Made by a program: the position numbers and the translations under genes
Source of the DNA: Chondrinema litorale
GTDB lineage: Bacteria; Bacteroidota; Bacteroidia; Cytophagales; Flammeovirgaceae
Assembly (NCBI RefSeq): GCF_026250525.1
Contig: NZ_CP111054.1
Span: forward strand, 62,001 to 126,000
Length of the DNA: 64,000 nucleotides
Reading direction: 5' to 3'
Shown here: positions 25,679-34,566 of the stretch, in pieces
Position numbering within the stretch: position 1 is the first letter of the stretch
Layout: the number at the start of each line of letters is the position of its first letter
The notes under the pieces: model-generated
What the model was told of the DNA's origin: nothing
The model's database searches: none
Seen by the model: only the letters and a program-made list of their open reading frames with translations

Positions 25679-26070
25679 ACAATCATTCTAACCCTTGTGC
25701 CTACAGAAAGTTTGGAATCTATATGAAAAACATGTACAAGCGACCTTGCTCCAGGTAAACCGAGCCCCAAAGATCCACTAGTTGAAAACCCTTTCTTCAT
25801 CGCAGCATCCACATCATCTATGCCCTTTCCGTTGTCTTCGCATATTATTTCTATGCCTTTATTAATATCAGAAAGGATTCTAATAGTTATTCTACCACTA
25901 CCAGCATATTTTAAAACATTTCTGGCTACTTCACTGGTAGCTGTAAGAAGTTTAACCTTAAAAATCTCCGGTAAACCAATTTCACCAGCATATTCTCTAA
26001 TTAAACCCCTTATATTTAATAAATCTTTCTCCTCGCTTATTTTTAATGTTTTACTCTTGAGAACTTCCAT
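25666..26070 (-). CDS. rsbT: stressosome serine/threonine kinase RsbT
   Basis: A GHKL kinase of about 134 residues, starting MEVLKSKTLKISEEKDLLNI. It carries the N box EVARNVLKYAG, G1 ICEDNGKGIDD and G2 GSLGLGLPGARSLV of anti-sigma-factor-type kinases. RsbT phosphorylates RsbR/RsbS and, once released from the stressosome, activates a downstream partner. An upstream in-frame ATG at 26100 would add 10 residues and increase overlap with rsbS from 20 to 50 bases; I prefer 26070. Located between RsbS and the phosphatase fusion. Confidence 0.9.
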   Translation of the reverse strand: MEVLKSKTLKISEEKDLLNIRGLIREYAGEIGLPEIFKVKLLTATSEVARNVLKYAGSGRITIRILSDINKGIEIICEDNGKGIDDVDAAMKKGFSTSGSLGLGLPGARSLVHVFHIDSKLSVGTRVRMIVWRK

Positions 26071-26440
26071 CCTGATCAGTCTCTCGATTGAACTTTTCAT
26101 TAAAAAATTGAATAGCTTTTTCTAGTGACAATGTTGTTTTAACGTTTGGCATCTCTAAACCCAGTTCAACCAGTGTAATTGCTACAGCTGGTTGCATACC
26201 CGACACCACTGTTTCTGCACCCATTACCAAAGATATAGATGCAATATTATTTATTATTTTACCCATAAAGGAGTCTACGATACTTAATGATGAAATATCT
26301 AAAATTACTCCTCTAAAACTATGTCTTTGCAAAAGGTTTGCAATATCATCTTGCAGTTGCAAACCTTGGCTGTCATAAATATCAGTCTGTATTGAGATTA
26401 ACAATAGATTTCCTATCTTCAGCACTGGTATTTTTTCCAT
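26051..26440 (-). CDS. rsbS: STAS-domain stressosome scaffold RsbS
   Basis: 129 residues consisting of a single STAS domain, as in RsbS. The phospho-acceptor region VILDISSLSIVDSFMGK places the conserved Ser at about residue 57, matching Ser59 of the Bacillus protein. The downstream GMQPAVAITLVELG is also typical. RsbS and RsbR co-assemble into a large particle that holds RsbT. It overlaps the end of rsbR by 59 bases and the start of rsbT, indicating tight translational coupling. Confidence 0.93.
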   Translation of the reverse strand: MEKIPVLKIGNLLLISIQTDIYDSQGLQLQDDIANLLQRHSFRGVILDISSLSIVDSFMGKIINNIASISLVMGAETVVSGMQPAVAITLVELGLEMPNVKTTLSLEKAIQFFNEKFNRETDQDGSSQE

Positions 26441-27290
26441 ACTCTAAAATATTTTTCTTTGTTTTTCTTCCAATAATTTCCAGAGCAGTTTTTATTGCCT
26501 CAGACATAGAGCCTTTAGTTATTGTTTGTCCTAAATCAATATCCAGGTTAATAATCGTTTGTGCAATATTTGGACTTATACCACTTATAATGCAAGTTGC
26601 GCCCATTAATTTAGCTGCCGCTGCTGTTTTCAAAATATGTTGAGCTGTTACAGTATCGAGAGTAGAAACTCCAGAGATATCAATAATTGCTACATCAAAA
26701 CCAGTATCGTTAATAGCATTTAGCAGGGTATCCATTATTTGCTGCGCGCGAACACTATCTATAGTACCAATTATCGGCACACCCAAAATACCATCCCAAA
26801 TATTAATAATAGGTGTTGATGCTTCTAATAACTCTTGTCTCTGCCTTTTAATAATTTCTTCGCGGTCAGCTACAAAAGTATCAAAAATGATCGTACCCAA
26901 CTCATCAATTATTTTGCTAAGTATCTTTATTTCTTTAACCAGAACTGAAGCATCGTTTTCGTATTCTTCTAGTAAAAGATTAAATAATATATTTTTAAGA
27001 CTAAATATGTATAACGCACTCTCTTTAGCAGAAAAACCCAATGCTGTGTTTTTTTGGGCAATTTCTACCACCATCTTTTTTAATGGAATAAACTCAGGAG
27101 AATGTACATCAAAAGTATTTGGCGTTAAAACATCAGAAAGCTCTGTTAAAAAATTCTTTATTTCATTATATAATTCAGGTTCATCTGATATTTGAAAGTT
27201 GTAAATATTGCTTCTTTTAAGAACATTTAACCACTCATCTAAAATCTTCTGTTCATCCCTTTTAATTAAATCAACTGTTGCGCTTTTCAT
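26382..27290 (-). CDS. rsbR: stressosome sensor/scaffold RsbR (STAS plus helical sensor)
   Basis: 302 residues. The helical N-terminal sensor (about 5-145) looks like the RsbRD-type all-helical domain rather than a globin or PAS. A linker helix (about 140-160) leads to the STAS domain (about 165-280). The first phospho-site motif is DISGVSTLDTVTAQHIL with Thr near 213; the second region, IISGISPNIAQT, has Ser instead of Thr at the site equivalent to RsbR Thr205. First gene of the rsbR-rsbS-rsbT-fusion-kinase operon. Confidence 0.92.
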   Translation of the reverse strand: MKSATVDLIKRDEQKILDEWLNVLKRSNIYNFQISDEPELYNEIKNFLTELSDVLTPNTFDVHSPEFIPLKKMVVEIAQKNTALGFSAKESALYIFSLKNILFNLLLEEYENDASVLVKEIKILSKIIDELGTIIFDTFVADREEIIKRQRQELLEASTPIINIWDGILGVPIIGTIDSVRAQQIMDTLLNAINDTGFDVAIIDISGVSTLDTVTAQHILKTAAAAKLMGATCIISGISPNIAQTIINLDIDLGQTITKGSMSEAIKTALEIIGRKTKKNILEYGKNTSAEDRKSIVNLNTD

Positions 27291-27663
27291 AGAATTAATT
27301 TTCCCTAAATCTCTAAATAAATATTGAAATTTAAAATTTTTGTACTAATTGTGATATTTTTTATACCTCATGTGACATAAAGCATAATAATCTTCTCTTT
27401 AAAAAAACACCCCATATACATTAATTAATACTTCTAAAAAAGAGAGTTAATCCATTATATAATTCTGTTTTTAACTAAAAAAAAGTTTAATATTCTAAAT
27501 AATACTTACAATCGCAATATCCTCAAAGATATAACAATATTCACATTTGTTTAAATTTTATATCCATTCGTCCAAATTTTTGAATGTTTATAAAAGGTAA
27601 TATCATTTCTTACTATTTTGTTTCTTTACTTCGTAAAGACTATTGCTAAAATGGCTCTTTAAA
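27291..27663. other. divergent promoter region, stressosome operon / LytS kinase
   Basis: A 373-base AT-rich gap between divergent operons with no open frame. On the minus strand TATCTTTG (27531-27524) fits the TAnnTTTG pattern. Near the right end a tight hairpin TCTTTAC-TTC-GTAAAGA (27623-27639) lies 24 bases before the LytS start and could affect its translation. No regulator is identified. Confidence 0.4.
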
Positions 27664-28674
27664 ATGACAAATCAAGAATTATCCTCACCAACTTTAAGGC
27701 AACAAAGCTTGGCAGTAAAAGCACTACCTTTTATAATTTGTTTTTTATTGCCAGCACTCAACATCTTAAACAACAGAACAGAAAGCCTTGACTTTAACAC
27801 CTTAAAAATAACTCCTAGGTGGTTATTTGTATCCTGTTTCTTACTGTTTCTTTGGTTTTTGAATGAAAAATTATCAGAAAAGTTTAATTACTTTGTCATT
27901 GTAATAGCTAATGCCATTAGTATTGCTTTACTAATAGCTTGTGAACACTATATTTTTCCAGATTTTATAAGCCTCTCCTATTATGTTTCTTACTGGAACA
28001 TAGTCTTAAAATTGGGTGTAGCTTCGGCACTTTTTTTAACCATACAGTATACCATTAAGTCTAGTAGCTCTGTGGAAAGATTAAAAGGTGAAAACTACAT
28101 GCTTAAGTCCGAAAATTACAAAGCACAACTAGAGCAATTAAAAAAACAGGTAAACCCTCACTTTTTATTTAACTCTCTTAGCACGCTACGCACCATGATA
28201 AGAGCAAATAGCCCAAACTCAGAAGATTTTGTACTCAACCTATCTGATGTTTACAGACAAATTCTACAAACCCGAAAATCTAACACGGTTAGTTTAAAAG
28301 AAGAAATACTGTTTTTAAATGCTTATTTGTATCTGATAAAAGTGCGACACGAAGATGCATTAATTACCGAGATGGATATTAAAGAGGAGGCACTTTCTTA
28401 CGATATACCTGTTTTTGCTTTGCAACTACTAGTAGAGAATTGTATTAAGCACAATATCGTGTCAGAATCGAAACCTTTACATATTAAAATATTTCAGCAA
28501 GACGATACCTCTATTTCTGTAAGCAATAATTTTCAGCCCAAAAAGCGCAAATCAGAATCTATGGGAGTTGGCTTGAGTAATCTGCAAAAAAGATATGAAC
28601 TTATTGGCATTAACAAGGGTATAGAAATAAAACAAGAAAATGGTAATTACACGGTTACGCTTAAACTATTTTGA
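27664..28674 (+). CDS. LytS-type sensor histidine kinase
   Basis: About 336 residues from the ATG at 27664; an in-frame TTG 21 bases earlier is less likely. Four membrane helices lie in the first 140 residues. A linker leads to the His_kinase motif QVNPHFLFNSL (phospho-His near residue 166) and a HATPase-like C-terminus (VENCIKHN, GVGLSNLQKRYEL). It is coupled to the following LytTR regulator (start codon 2 bases after this stop). The pair precedes the second efflux operon on the same strand and is its most obvious regulator. Confidence 0.92.
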   Translation: MTNQELSSPTLRQQSLAVKALPFIICFLLPALNILNNRTESLDFNTLKITPRWLFVSCFLLFLWFLNEKLSEKFNYFVIVIANAISIALLIACEHYIFPDFISLSYYVSYWNIVLKLGVASALFLTIQYTIKSSSSVERLKGENYMLKSENYKAQLEQLKKQVNPHFLFNSLSTLRTMIRANSPNSEDFVLNLSDVYRQILQTRKSNTVSLKEEILFLNAYLYLIKVRHEDALITEMDIKEEALSYDIPVFALQLLVENCIKHNIVSESKPLHIKIFQQDDTSISVSNNFQPKKRKSESMGVGLSNLQKRYELIGINKGIEIKQENGNYTVTLKLF

Positions 28675-28676
28675 TT

Positions 28677-29441
28677 ATGAATGTACTCATTGTAGAAGAT
28701 GAGAAAAAAACGGCTGAACTATTAAAAGAGCTTATTGAAGACCAGCCCGACTATTTAGTAGTAAATATTTGCGATAGTGTTGAAAGTACTGTTGCTTACC
28801 TCAAAAAGCACCAACAAAAATTAGATCTCATCTTTCTAGATATTCAACTGGCAGATAGTGAAAGCTTCGAAATATTCGATTCCGTTGAAGTAACTACCCC
28901 AGTTATTTTTTGCACAGCTTTCGACGAATATGTAATGCAGGCTTTTAAAAGCAATGGCGTAGATTATATCTTAAAACCCTTTAAAGAATCTGACATATTA
29001 CAAGCCTTAGGCAAAATAGAAAAGCTGAGAAACTCTTTAACTAAAGGCACACTGCCGCCAGAGCAATACAAGCAGTTTGGAAATGAGAAAAAAGAATTTC
29101 AGAAATCGTTTATTGTGAGATACAGAGAAGTGATGTTTCCTATTTCTGTGGATGATATTGCCTTTATTTTACTAGAAAACGAGATTGTACATATCTTTAA
29201 TTTTAAAGGAGAAAAGTTTGCCATCTTTAAAAAGCTAGATGAGATAGAAAACGCTGTAGACAACAAACAATTTTTTAGAATTAACCGGCAGATGATTGTT
29301 AACCGCAATGCGATTAAAGAGATTGTTCCTTATTTTAATAGAAAAGTAATTGTACAATTAAAGATTAACATTCCAAAAAAAGCCATAGTAAGCCGCTTAA
29401 AAGTTACTCCATTTATCTCTTGGATAGAAAAACCCGAATAA
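28677..29441 (+). CDS. LytTR-family response regulator
   Basis: About 254 residues from the ATG at 28677. The receiver domain (1-118) has the acidic pocket VEDE near residue 7 and the phospho-acceptor Asp near 55 in IFLDIQLAD. The LytTR DNA-binding domain (about 145-250) includes ILLENEIVHIFN and FRINRQMIVNRNAI. It is the partner of the preceding kinase, and its binding sites are expected near 29442-29568 or upstream of the efflux genes. Confidence 0.93.
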   Translation: MNVLIVEDEKKTAELLKELIEDQPDYLVVNICDSVESTVAYLKKHQQKLDLIFLDIQLADSESFEIFDSVEVTTPVIFCTAFDEYVMQAFKSNGVDYILKPFKESDILQALGKIEKLRNSLTKGTLPPEQYKQFGNEKKEFQKSFIVRYREVMFPISVDDIAFILLENEIVHIFNFKGEKFAIFKKLDEIENAVDNKQFFRINRQMIVNRNAIKEIVPYFNRKVIVQLKINIPKKAIVSRLKVTPFISWIEKPE

Positions 29442-29568
29442 GCCCATGACACCTCACCACAACATATGTACATTTCACTAATACATTTGTTCAACTCATC
29501 TTTATATAGGTTTCCCATCCATTTACTTCCCTGCACCTTTGTATCGTAAGTAACAAAACGATACAACC

Positions 29569-30000
29569 ATGTTAAGAATACCCTTATACATTTTAATATT
29601 ATTCGCAAATTTGGATATAGTTTCCTTACAACCAAGTGCCGATACTATTATCGGTACCTGGTTAAACGATGAGAAATCTGCCAACATAGAAATCTACAAA
29701 GAAGACGATAAATACTTCGGCAAAATAGTATGGCTCAAAGAACCCAAAACACCAGAGGGCAAAACCAAAACCGATGTAAACAATCCAGACCGCGATTTAA
29801 GAGAAAGACCTATAGTTGGCCTTACCATTATTTACGACCTAGAGTACGACGATGGAGAATGGGTTGATGGAACAGTTTACAGTGCCAAACAAGGCAGAAC
29901 CGCAAACTGTGAGATCACGATAAAACCTGATGGTAATTTGTTAGAAATTACGGCTTCCAAATTTGGCTTTTCCAGAACCAAAATCTGGACAAGAATATAA
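29569..30000 (+). CDS. DUF2147 secreted protein
   Basis: 143 residues with a signal peptide of about 20-23. The mature part follows the DUF2147 plan: TIIGTWLNDEKSANIEIYKEDDKYFGKIVWL, a PDRDLRERPIVGLTI section, WVDGTVYSAKQGRTANCEI and a terminal W-T/R. Such proteins are small lipocalin-like periplasmic proteins of unknown function. A TACATTTG box at 29482-29489 could be its promoter, but no -33 element is evident. Confidence 0.87.
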   Translation: MLRIPLYILILFANLDIVSLQPSADTIIGTWLNDEKSANIEIYKEDDKYFGKIVWLKEPKTPEGKTKTDVNNPDRDLRERPIVGLTIIYDLEYDDGEWVDGTVYSAKQGRTANCEITIKPDGNLLEITASKFGFSRTKIWTRI

Positions 30001-30057
30001 TTCTCTACCCCTTTTACTTTGATACAGCTAATAAACAATAGCATAAAATACAAACCC

Positions 30058-31383
30058 ATGAAGTTCAGCGCAATATATTATGGTTTGTTGATTTTACAGG
30101 GAGTGCTATCTTCGCTTTATGCGCAAGATAGTCTCTCCACTGTAAGGTTACAATCGGTTTCCACAGCCATAGACTTCGCTCTTGAAAACAATCCTGATTT
30201 AAACATCTATCTGCTACAGCAAGAAAAAGCTACTTCAGAATTTAAAACTTCTAAAAACTACATGTTGCCAGAAGTTTCGGCTAGTGCAAGCAGACAGATC
30301 AATATAAATCTACCCACTACCATTTTACCAGGCGAAATATTTGGGCAACCGGGAGAAACAGTAGCAGCACAATTCGGGCAGAAATACACTTTTAATGCAG
30401 GTGTAACAGCCACTAAAAGTATTTTAGACTGGCAAGCCAAAACACAGAAAAAGATTGCAGAGGTAAATAAAGAGTTAGCCACTTTGCAGACAGGTGCATT
30501 TGAGCAAAAATTAAAGGAGCAAGTCGCTCTTTATTACTACACTGCCATCATTACCAAAAAGGCATTAAACATCAATAAAAGCGATTTACATGTAGCAGAT
30601 AGCATTTTGCTTTTAACCAGTCAAAAATTTGAGAAGGGTTTGGTTGATCAGTTTGCGGTAAACCAAGCGGAGATTAATGCCAACAACATCGAGCAGAATA
30701 TTAATACTAATAAAATATTACTGGCACAGAGCGTAAACCAACTCCAAATAATTATGGGGCTTAAATCTGCCGAGCAATTGGTGTTTGAAGAAGAGGTGGA
30801 AACCAAAATAAAAGACTGGAAATATCAATCTGAACTTGGCTACGATAAAAACTTGAGTGTTTACGAGTATCAATTCAAGAGTTCTGAATTGAATTTGAAA
30901 CTCCAAAAAACAGCCAAATTACCCAAGTTCAACACCACTTTTTACTGGGGACAACAACAGTTTAGAGATGATTTTGCCATAGAGTTCGACAGTGGTTCGT
31001 GGACAGACTACAGCTATCTGTTTCTAAGCATTAATGTGCCTGTTTTTACAGGATTTAGGAATAAGAATAAAATTAAAACTGCACAAATAGAGTCTGAAAT
31101 TGCGCGTACCAACTTTTTAAATGAACAGATAAAAACAGAAGCCAAAGACGAGCTGCTCTTAAACGAATACAGATTTAGTGTAGACAATATGCAGGCTGTG
31201 TACGAGAATTTTATGCTCAGCAGCCAGAATAAAGATTTATCATTCGAACAGTACGAACAAGGAATTATTAGCCTTGACCAATATTTCAAAACATTTGAAG
31301 ACTACCTAAAAGCCGAAAGTGCCTACTTAAATGCACTCTCAAATACATACAGCTATTATGCTACTCTATTATCTAGAAATTAA
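30058..31383 (+). CDS. TolC-family outer-membrane protein (second efflux operon)
   Basis: About 441 residues from the ATG at 30058 (signal peptide ending SLYAQ). It shows the two-fold OEP repeat with long helices (about 110-220 and 315-430) and strand segments such as GVTATKSILDWQAKT and YLFLSINVPVFTGF. It is the first gene of a four-gene TolC-adaptor-permease-ATPase operon. Its order differs from the first efflux system, where the ATPase precedes the permease. Confidence 0.92.
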   Translation: MKFSAIYYGLLILQGVLSSLYAQDSLSTVRLQSVSTAIDFALENNPDLNIYLLQQEKATSEFKTSKNYMLPEVSASASRQININLPTTILPGEIFGQPGETVAAQFGQKYTFNAGVTATKSILDWQAKTQKKIAEVNKELATLQTGAFEQKLKEQVALYYYTAIITKKALNINKSDLHVADSILLLTSQKFEKGLVDQFAVNQAEINANNIEQNINTNKILLAQSVNQLQIIMGLKSAEQLVFEEEVETKIKDWKYQSELGYDKNLSVYEYQFKSSELNLKLQKTAKLPKFNTTFYWGQQQFRDDFAIEFDSGSWTDYSYLFLSINVPVFTGFRNKNKIKTAQIESEIARTNFLNEQIKTEAKDELLLNEYRFSVDNMQAVYENFMLSSQNKDLSFEQYEQGIISLDQYFKTFEDYLKAESAYLNALSNTYSYYATLLSRN

Positions 31384-31387
31384 TAAG

Positions 31388-32482
31388 ATGAAAGCAAAAA
31401 AACTCTATACAATACTGCTAATTGCAACTTACTGCCTTTTACTGGTAAGTTGCTCTAACAAGCAAACTACCATGCCAGTCGAAAAAGATGTGATTGATGC
31501 AGTTTTTGCCAGTGGCCACATCACTACGTCAGACGAATATATTGTAACTGCCAATACAGAGGGTTACATTACCAAAGCTTATGTAAAAGAAGGCGATAGC
31601 GTAAAGATAGATAAACCGCTTTTTACTCTTTCTAATGATGTGCAGTCTGCGCAACTCGAAAATGCCATTGCCAATTACAATGAAGCATTGAGTAAAGCAA
31701 ATGAAGATTCGCCACAAATAAGGCAATTGCAAATTCAAATCGAACAAGCAAAAAATCAACTTGAACTTGATAAGAAGAATTATGAAAGATATGCCAGTTT
31801 GGTAAAGAGCAATGCTGTTTCGCAAGTGGAATTCGACAAGATAAAATTACAATTCGAAGCTTCTCAAAACAACCTAGAAGTACAAGAAAAATCACTGGCA
31901 GACTTAAAGAGCAACTTAAACTTAAACTTGGATAATGCGGCTACTCAGCTCAAAATCCAACAAGAAAATAATAGCGATTACATCCTTTCATCAAGCATCA
32001 ACGGAAAGGTGCTCGACATTAACAAAAGCCAAGGCGAATTAGCAAAAAGAGGAGAAGCCATTGCCAGAATTGGAGGTGGAGATATTGTGATAAAGTTATT
32101 TGTAGCGGAAGAAGACATCAACTACATCATAGAAGGGCAAAAGGCGGTAATCTCGCTTAATACCGAAAAGGAGAAATTATATGATGCTGTGATTAGCAAA
32201 GTGTATCCCTCTTTCGATAAGCAAGAACAATCTTTTATTGTAGAAGCTACTTTTAGTGGCACCACACCAAAAGTTTACGATGGCACACAGTTACAAGCCA
32301 ACATTATTATTGGTGAAAAACAAGGTGTGGTTATCATTCCCAGTGAGTATCTGCAAAAGGGAGACAGTGTGATGCTGGAAGACAAAAACAAAAAAGTAGC
32401 GGTAAAAACAGGAATCAAAAATGATGATTGGGTTGAGATTATCGCCGGAGTAAATCCTTCTGACAAAATTGCTGTAAAATGA
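31388..32482 (+). CDS. lipoprotein periplasmic adaptor (HlyD/RND type)
   Basis: About 364 residues from the ATG at 31388, 4 bases after the TolC stop. The N-terminus is a lipoprotein signal (LLLVSCSNKQ), so this adaptor is lipid anchored, unlike the first system's membrane-helix adaptor. It has a lipoyl half (NTEGYITKAYVKEGDSVKID), a long helical hairpin (about 75-175), a second lipoyl half (SSINGKVLDINKSQGELAKR) and beta domains. It overlaps the permease start by 4 bases. Confidence 0.9.
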   Translation: MKAKKLYTILLIATYCLLLVSCSNKQTTMPVEKDVIDAVFASGHITTSDEYIVTANTEGYITKAYVKEGDSVKIDKPLFTLSNDVQSAQLENAIANYNEALSKANEDSPQIRQLQIQIEQAKNQLELDKKNYERYASLVKSNAVSQVEFDKIKLQFEASQNNLEVQEKSLADLKSNLNLNLDNAATQLKIQQENNSDYILSSSINGKVLDINKSQGELAKRGEAIARIGGGDIVIKLFVAEEDINYIIEGQKAVISLNTEKEKLYDAVISKVYPSFDKQEQSFIVEATFSGTTPKVYDGTQLQANIIIGEKQGVVIIPSEYLQKGDSVMLEDKNKKVAVKTGIKNDDWVEIIAGVNPSDKIAVK

Positions 32483-33750
32483 AATTCAAAATACACAGGT
32501 ATATACCGTTCCAGAAAACCAACCATAAGATTGCCATTACACACCTCACATCTAATGTAAAACAGGTGATTGTTGCCATGCTGAGTGTAACTTTTGGCAT
32601 CTCGATGTATGTGTTTATGAATGGTTTTATGAAGGGTGTAAATGACACACAAACTGGTCTTGCATTTAGCACGCTGTCTCATGTGAGAATCTATAACGAT
32701 TTACCAGAAGACAACTCTAATTTATTAAGCCGCTATGTAAATAATGATGTAGCGGTAAACATTAGAAATCCGAAAGTGATACAATACACTGAGGGCATTA
32801 AGAACTCCAAAAAAATTATCAACCAGCTTAAAAACTATTCTGAAATTGATGCGGTAACGCCACAAGTAAACATCAATGTGTTTTTTAGAAATGGTTCTAT
32901 TAAGGTAAATGGCATGCTTTCGGGAATTGATGTGGAAAATGAAGATTTACTTTTCCAAACATCAGATTATATGGTAGATGGTGACTGGCATGAACTAAAC
33001 CATAGAAACGATGGAATAATTCTGGGGCAAGGACTCGCCAAAAAACTCAGCCTAAAAGTGAATGATAACATTATTGTTTCCACGGCTGATGGTGCTACTA
33101 GAAACTATAAAATTATAGGAATTTTAGCCACTACCCTAGCCAGTGTAGATAACTCAAAAGCCTATATAAAAATCGGCACAGCCAGACAGATTCTATCTAA
33201 AAACATGGGCTATGTTACCGATATTCAGATCAACATTAAAGATTTTAATACGGCTACCAAAGTAGCAGAAGAGATTAACCCCATTACCAATTACAAAGTT
33301 GAACCTTGGCAAGAAGCCAACGGACAATTAGATGCGGCAAATGCTTTGAGAAACATTATTGCGGTAGCTGTTTCTTTAACGATTTTGCTAGTAGCAGGCT
33401 TCGGGATTTACAACATCATGAACATGTCTGTAAATGAAAAAATCAGGGAAATTGCCATACTCAAAGCTATGGGTTTTGATGGCAAAGACATAGTTGAAAT
33501 ATTTCTGGAACAATCCATCATTATCGGGATTTTAGGCGGCCTAGTCGGAATGGTTTTCGGCTACATCATCTCATCAATCGTAGATAATATTCCTTTTAAA
33601 ATAGCCACCTTAGACTCATTGCCAATGGAATTCCAAACGGTGGATTATGTAATGGCATTCGTCTTTGGGGTAATCACCACATTCGTAGCTGGTTACTTGC
33701 CAGCAAGAAAAGCATCTCAAGTAGACCCTGTAGAAATTATAAGAGGTTAA
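32479..33750 (+). CDS. ABC transporter permease, LolC/MacB (FtsX) class
   Basis: 423 residues. A cytoplasmic N-terminal extension (HRYIPFQKTNHKIAITHLTSN) leads to the first helix (about 32-52), a large extracytoplasmic domain and three C-terminal helices (about 285-310, 340-365, 390-410). The coupling segment VNEKIREIAILKAMGFDGKDI and the end ARKASQVDPVEIIRG are typical of FtsX-domain permeases. It works with the next gene's ATPase, which begins 2 bases later. Confidence 0.92.
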   Translation: MKFKIHRYIPFQKTNHKIAITHLTSNVKQVIVAMLSVTFGISMYVFMNGFMKGVNDTQTGLAFSTLSHVRIYNDLPEDNSNLLSRYVNNDVAVNIRNPKVIQYTEGIKNSKKIINQLKNYSEIDAVTPQVNINVFFRNGSIKVNGMLSGIDVENEDLLFQTSDYMVDGDWHELNHRNDGIILGQGLAKKLSLKVNDNIIVSTADGATRNYKIIGILATTLASVDNSKAYIKIGTARQILSKNMGYVTDIQINIKDFNTATKVAEEINPITNYKVEPWQEANGQLDAANALRNIIAVAVSLTILLVAGFGIYNIMNMSVNEKIREIAILKAMGFDGKDIVEIFLEQSIIIGILGGLVGMVFGYIISSIVDNIPFKIATLDSLPMEFQTVDYVMAFVFGVITTFVAGYLPARKASQVDPVEIIRG

Positions 33751-33752
33751 TT

Positions 33753-34427
33753 ATGAAAGATTTAGCATTATCAGCCAAAAGCATAGAAAAATATTTTCAT
33801 CAGCCACAAACCTTTCAGGTTTTAAAGAATATAAACTTTGAGGTAAAAAAAGGCGAATTTCTGGCACTCGTTGGTAAGTCGGGTTCAGGTAAATCCACAT
33901 TGTTGTATGTGCTATCTACCATGGATACAGACTATTCTGGCAAACTAGAAATTAACGGCTCACCCGTAACTGGAAAAACCCAAAACGAACTAGCCGCTTT
34001 TAGAAATGCACACATCGGTTTTGTATTTCAGTTTCATTACCTCTTGCCAGAGTTTACCGCGATAGACAATGTGATGTTGCCAGCATTAAAACTGGGCAAT
34101 AAACCCAAAGAAGAAATACGCGAAAAAGCTTTGGCAAACCTCGATTTGTTGGGTTTAAAACCTCAAGCAGAAAAACAGGCTAACAAACTTTCGGGTGGGC
34201 AACAACAGCGTGTAGCCATTGCCAGAGCTTTAATAAACGAGCCGGCGATTATTATGGGTGACGAACCTACTGGCAACCTCGACTCTAAAAACACCAAAAT
34301 TGTATTCGACATTTTTAAAGAACTCGCTGCTGAAAGAGGGCAAACCATTATTTCAGTAACTCACGACGATGAATTTGCCGCCAATTGCGACAGAGTAATC
34401 GAACTAGCTGACGGTGAATTAGTTTGA
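33753..34427 (+). CDS. ABC transporter ATP-binding protein (LolD class)
   Basis: 224 residues with Walker A GKSGSGKST (near residue 40), Q-loop FQFHYLLPEF, signature KLSGGQQQRVAIARAL, Walker B IIMGDEPTGNLDSK and switch His in VTHDDE. It powers the adjacent permease and closes the operon. A weak hairpin (TCAGTAA/TTACTGA, 34469-34491) about 40 bases downstream may mark the transcript end. Confidence 0.95.
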   Translation: MKDLALSAKSIEKYFHQPQTFQVLKNINFEVKKGEFLALVGKSGSGKSTLLYVLSTMDTDYSGKLEINGSPVTGKTQNELAAFRNAHIGFVFQFHYLLPEFTAIDNVMLPALKLGNKPKEEIREKALANLDLLGLKPQAEKQANKLSGGQQQRVAIARALINEPAIIMGDEPTGNLDSKNTKIVFDIFKELAAERGQTIISVTHDDEFAANCDRVIELADGELV

Positions 34428-34531
34428 CATTAATTTGCCATCAGTCTCACTCAGGCTTAATTATCAGCTCAGTAATCGGATTTTTTACTGATGTATATTG
34501 TGAAAGCTTCATTATAAATTGGGATGAGTTA

Positions 34532-34561
34532 TTGGTTTTAAATTTTAAGCCTTTACATTTG
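34532..34561 (+). promoter_or_regulatory. candidate promoter TTG-N19-TACATTTG
   Basis: A TTG at 34532-34534 and TACATTTG at 34554-34561 are separated by 19 bases, close to the Bacteroidota -33/-7 consensus. Transcription would start within a few bases of the TTG start codon at 34567, giving a leaderless or nearly leaderless message for the MbnH/MbnP cluster's first gene. Confidence 0.5.
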
Positions 34562-34566
34562 TAGCG

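Noticed and set aside
26071..26100. Upstream start codon for rsbT
   Set aside because: It would add ten residues atypical of RsbT and enlarge the overlap with rsbS; the internal ATG at 26070 fits the family start.
27643..27663. TTG start seven codons upstream for the LytS kinase
   Set aside because: A good ATG follows at 27664, and the extra residues are not needed for the first membrane helix.
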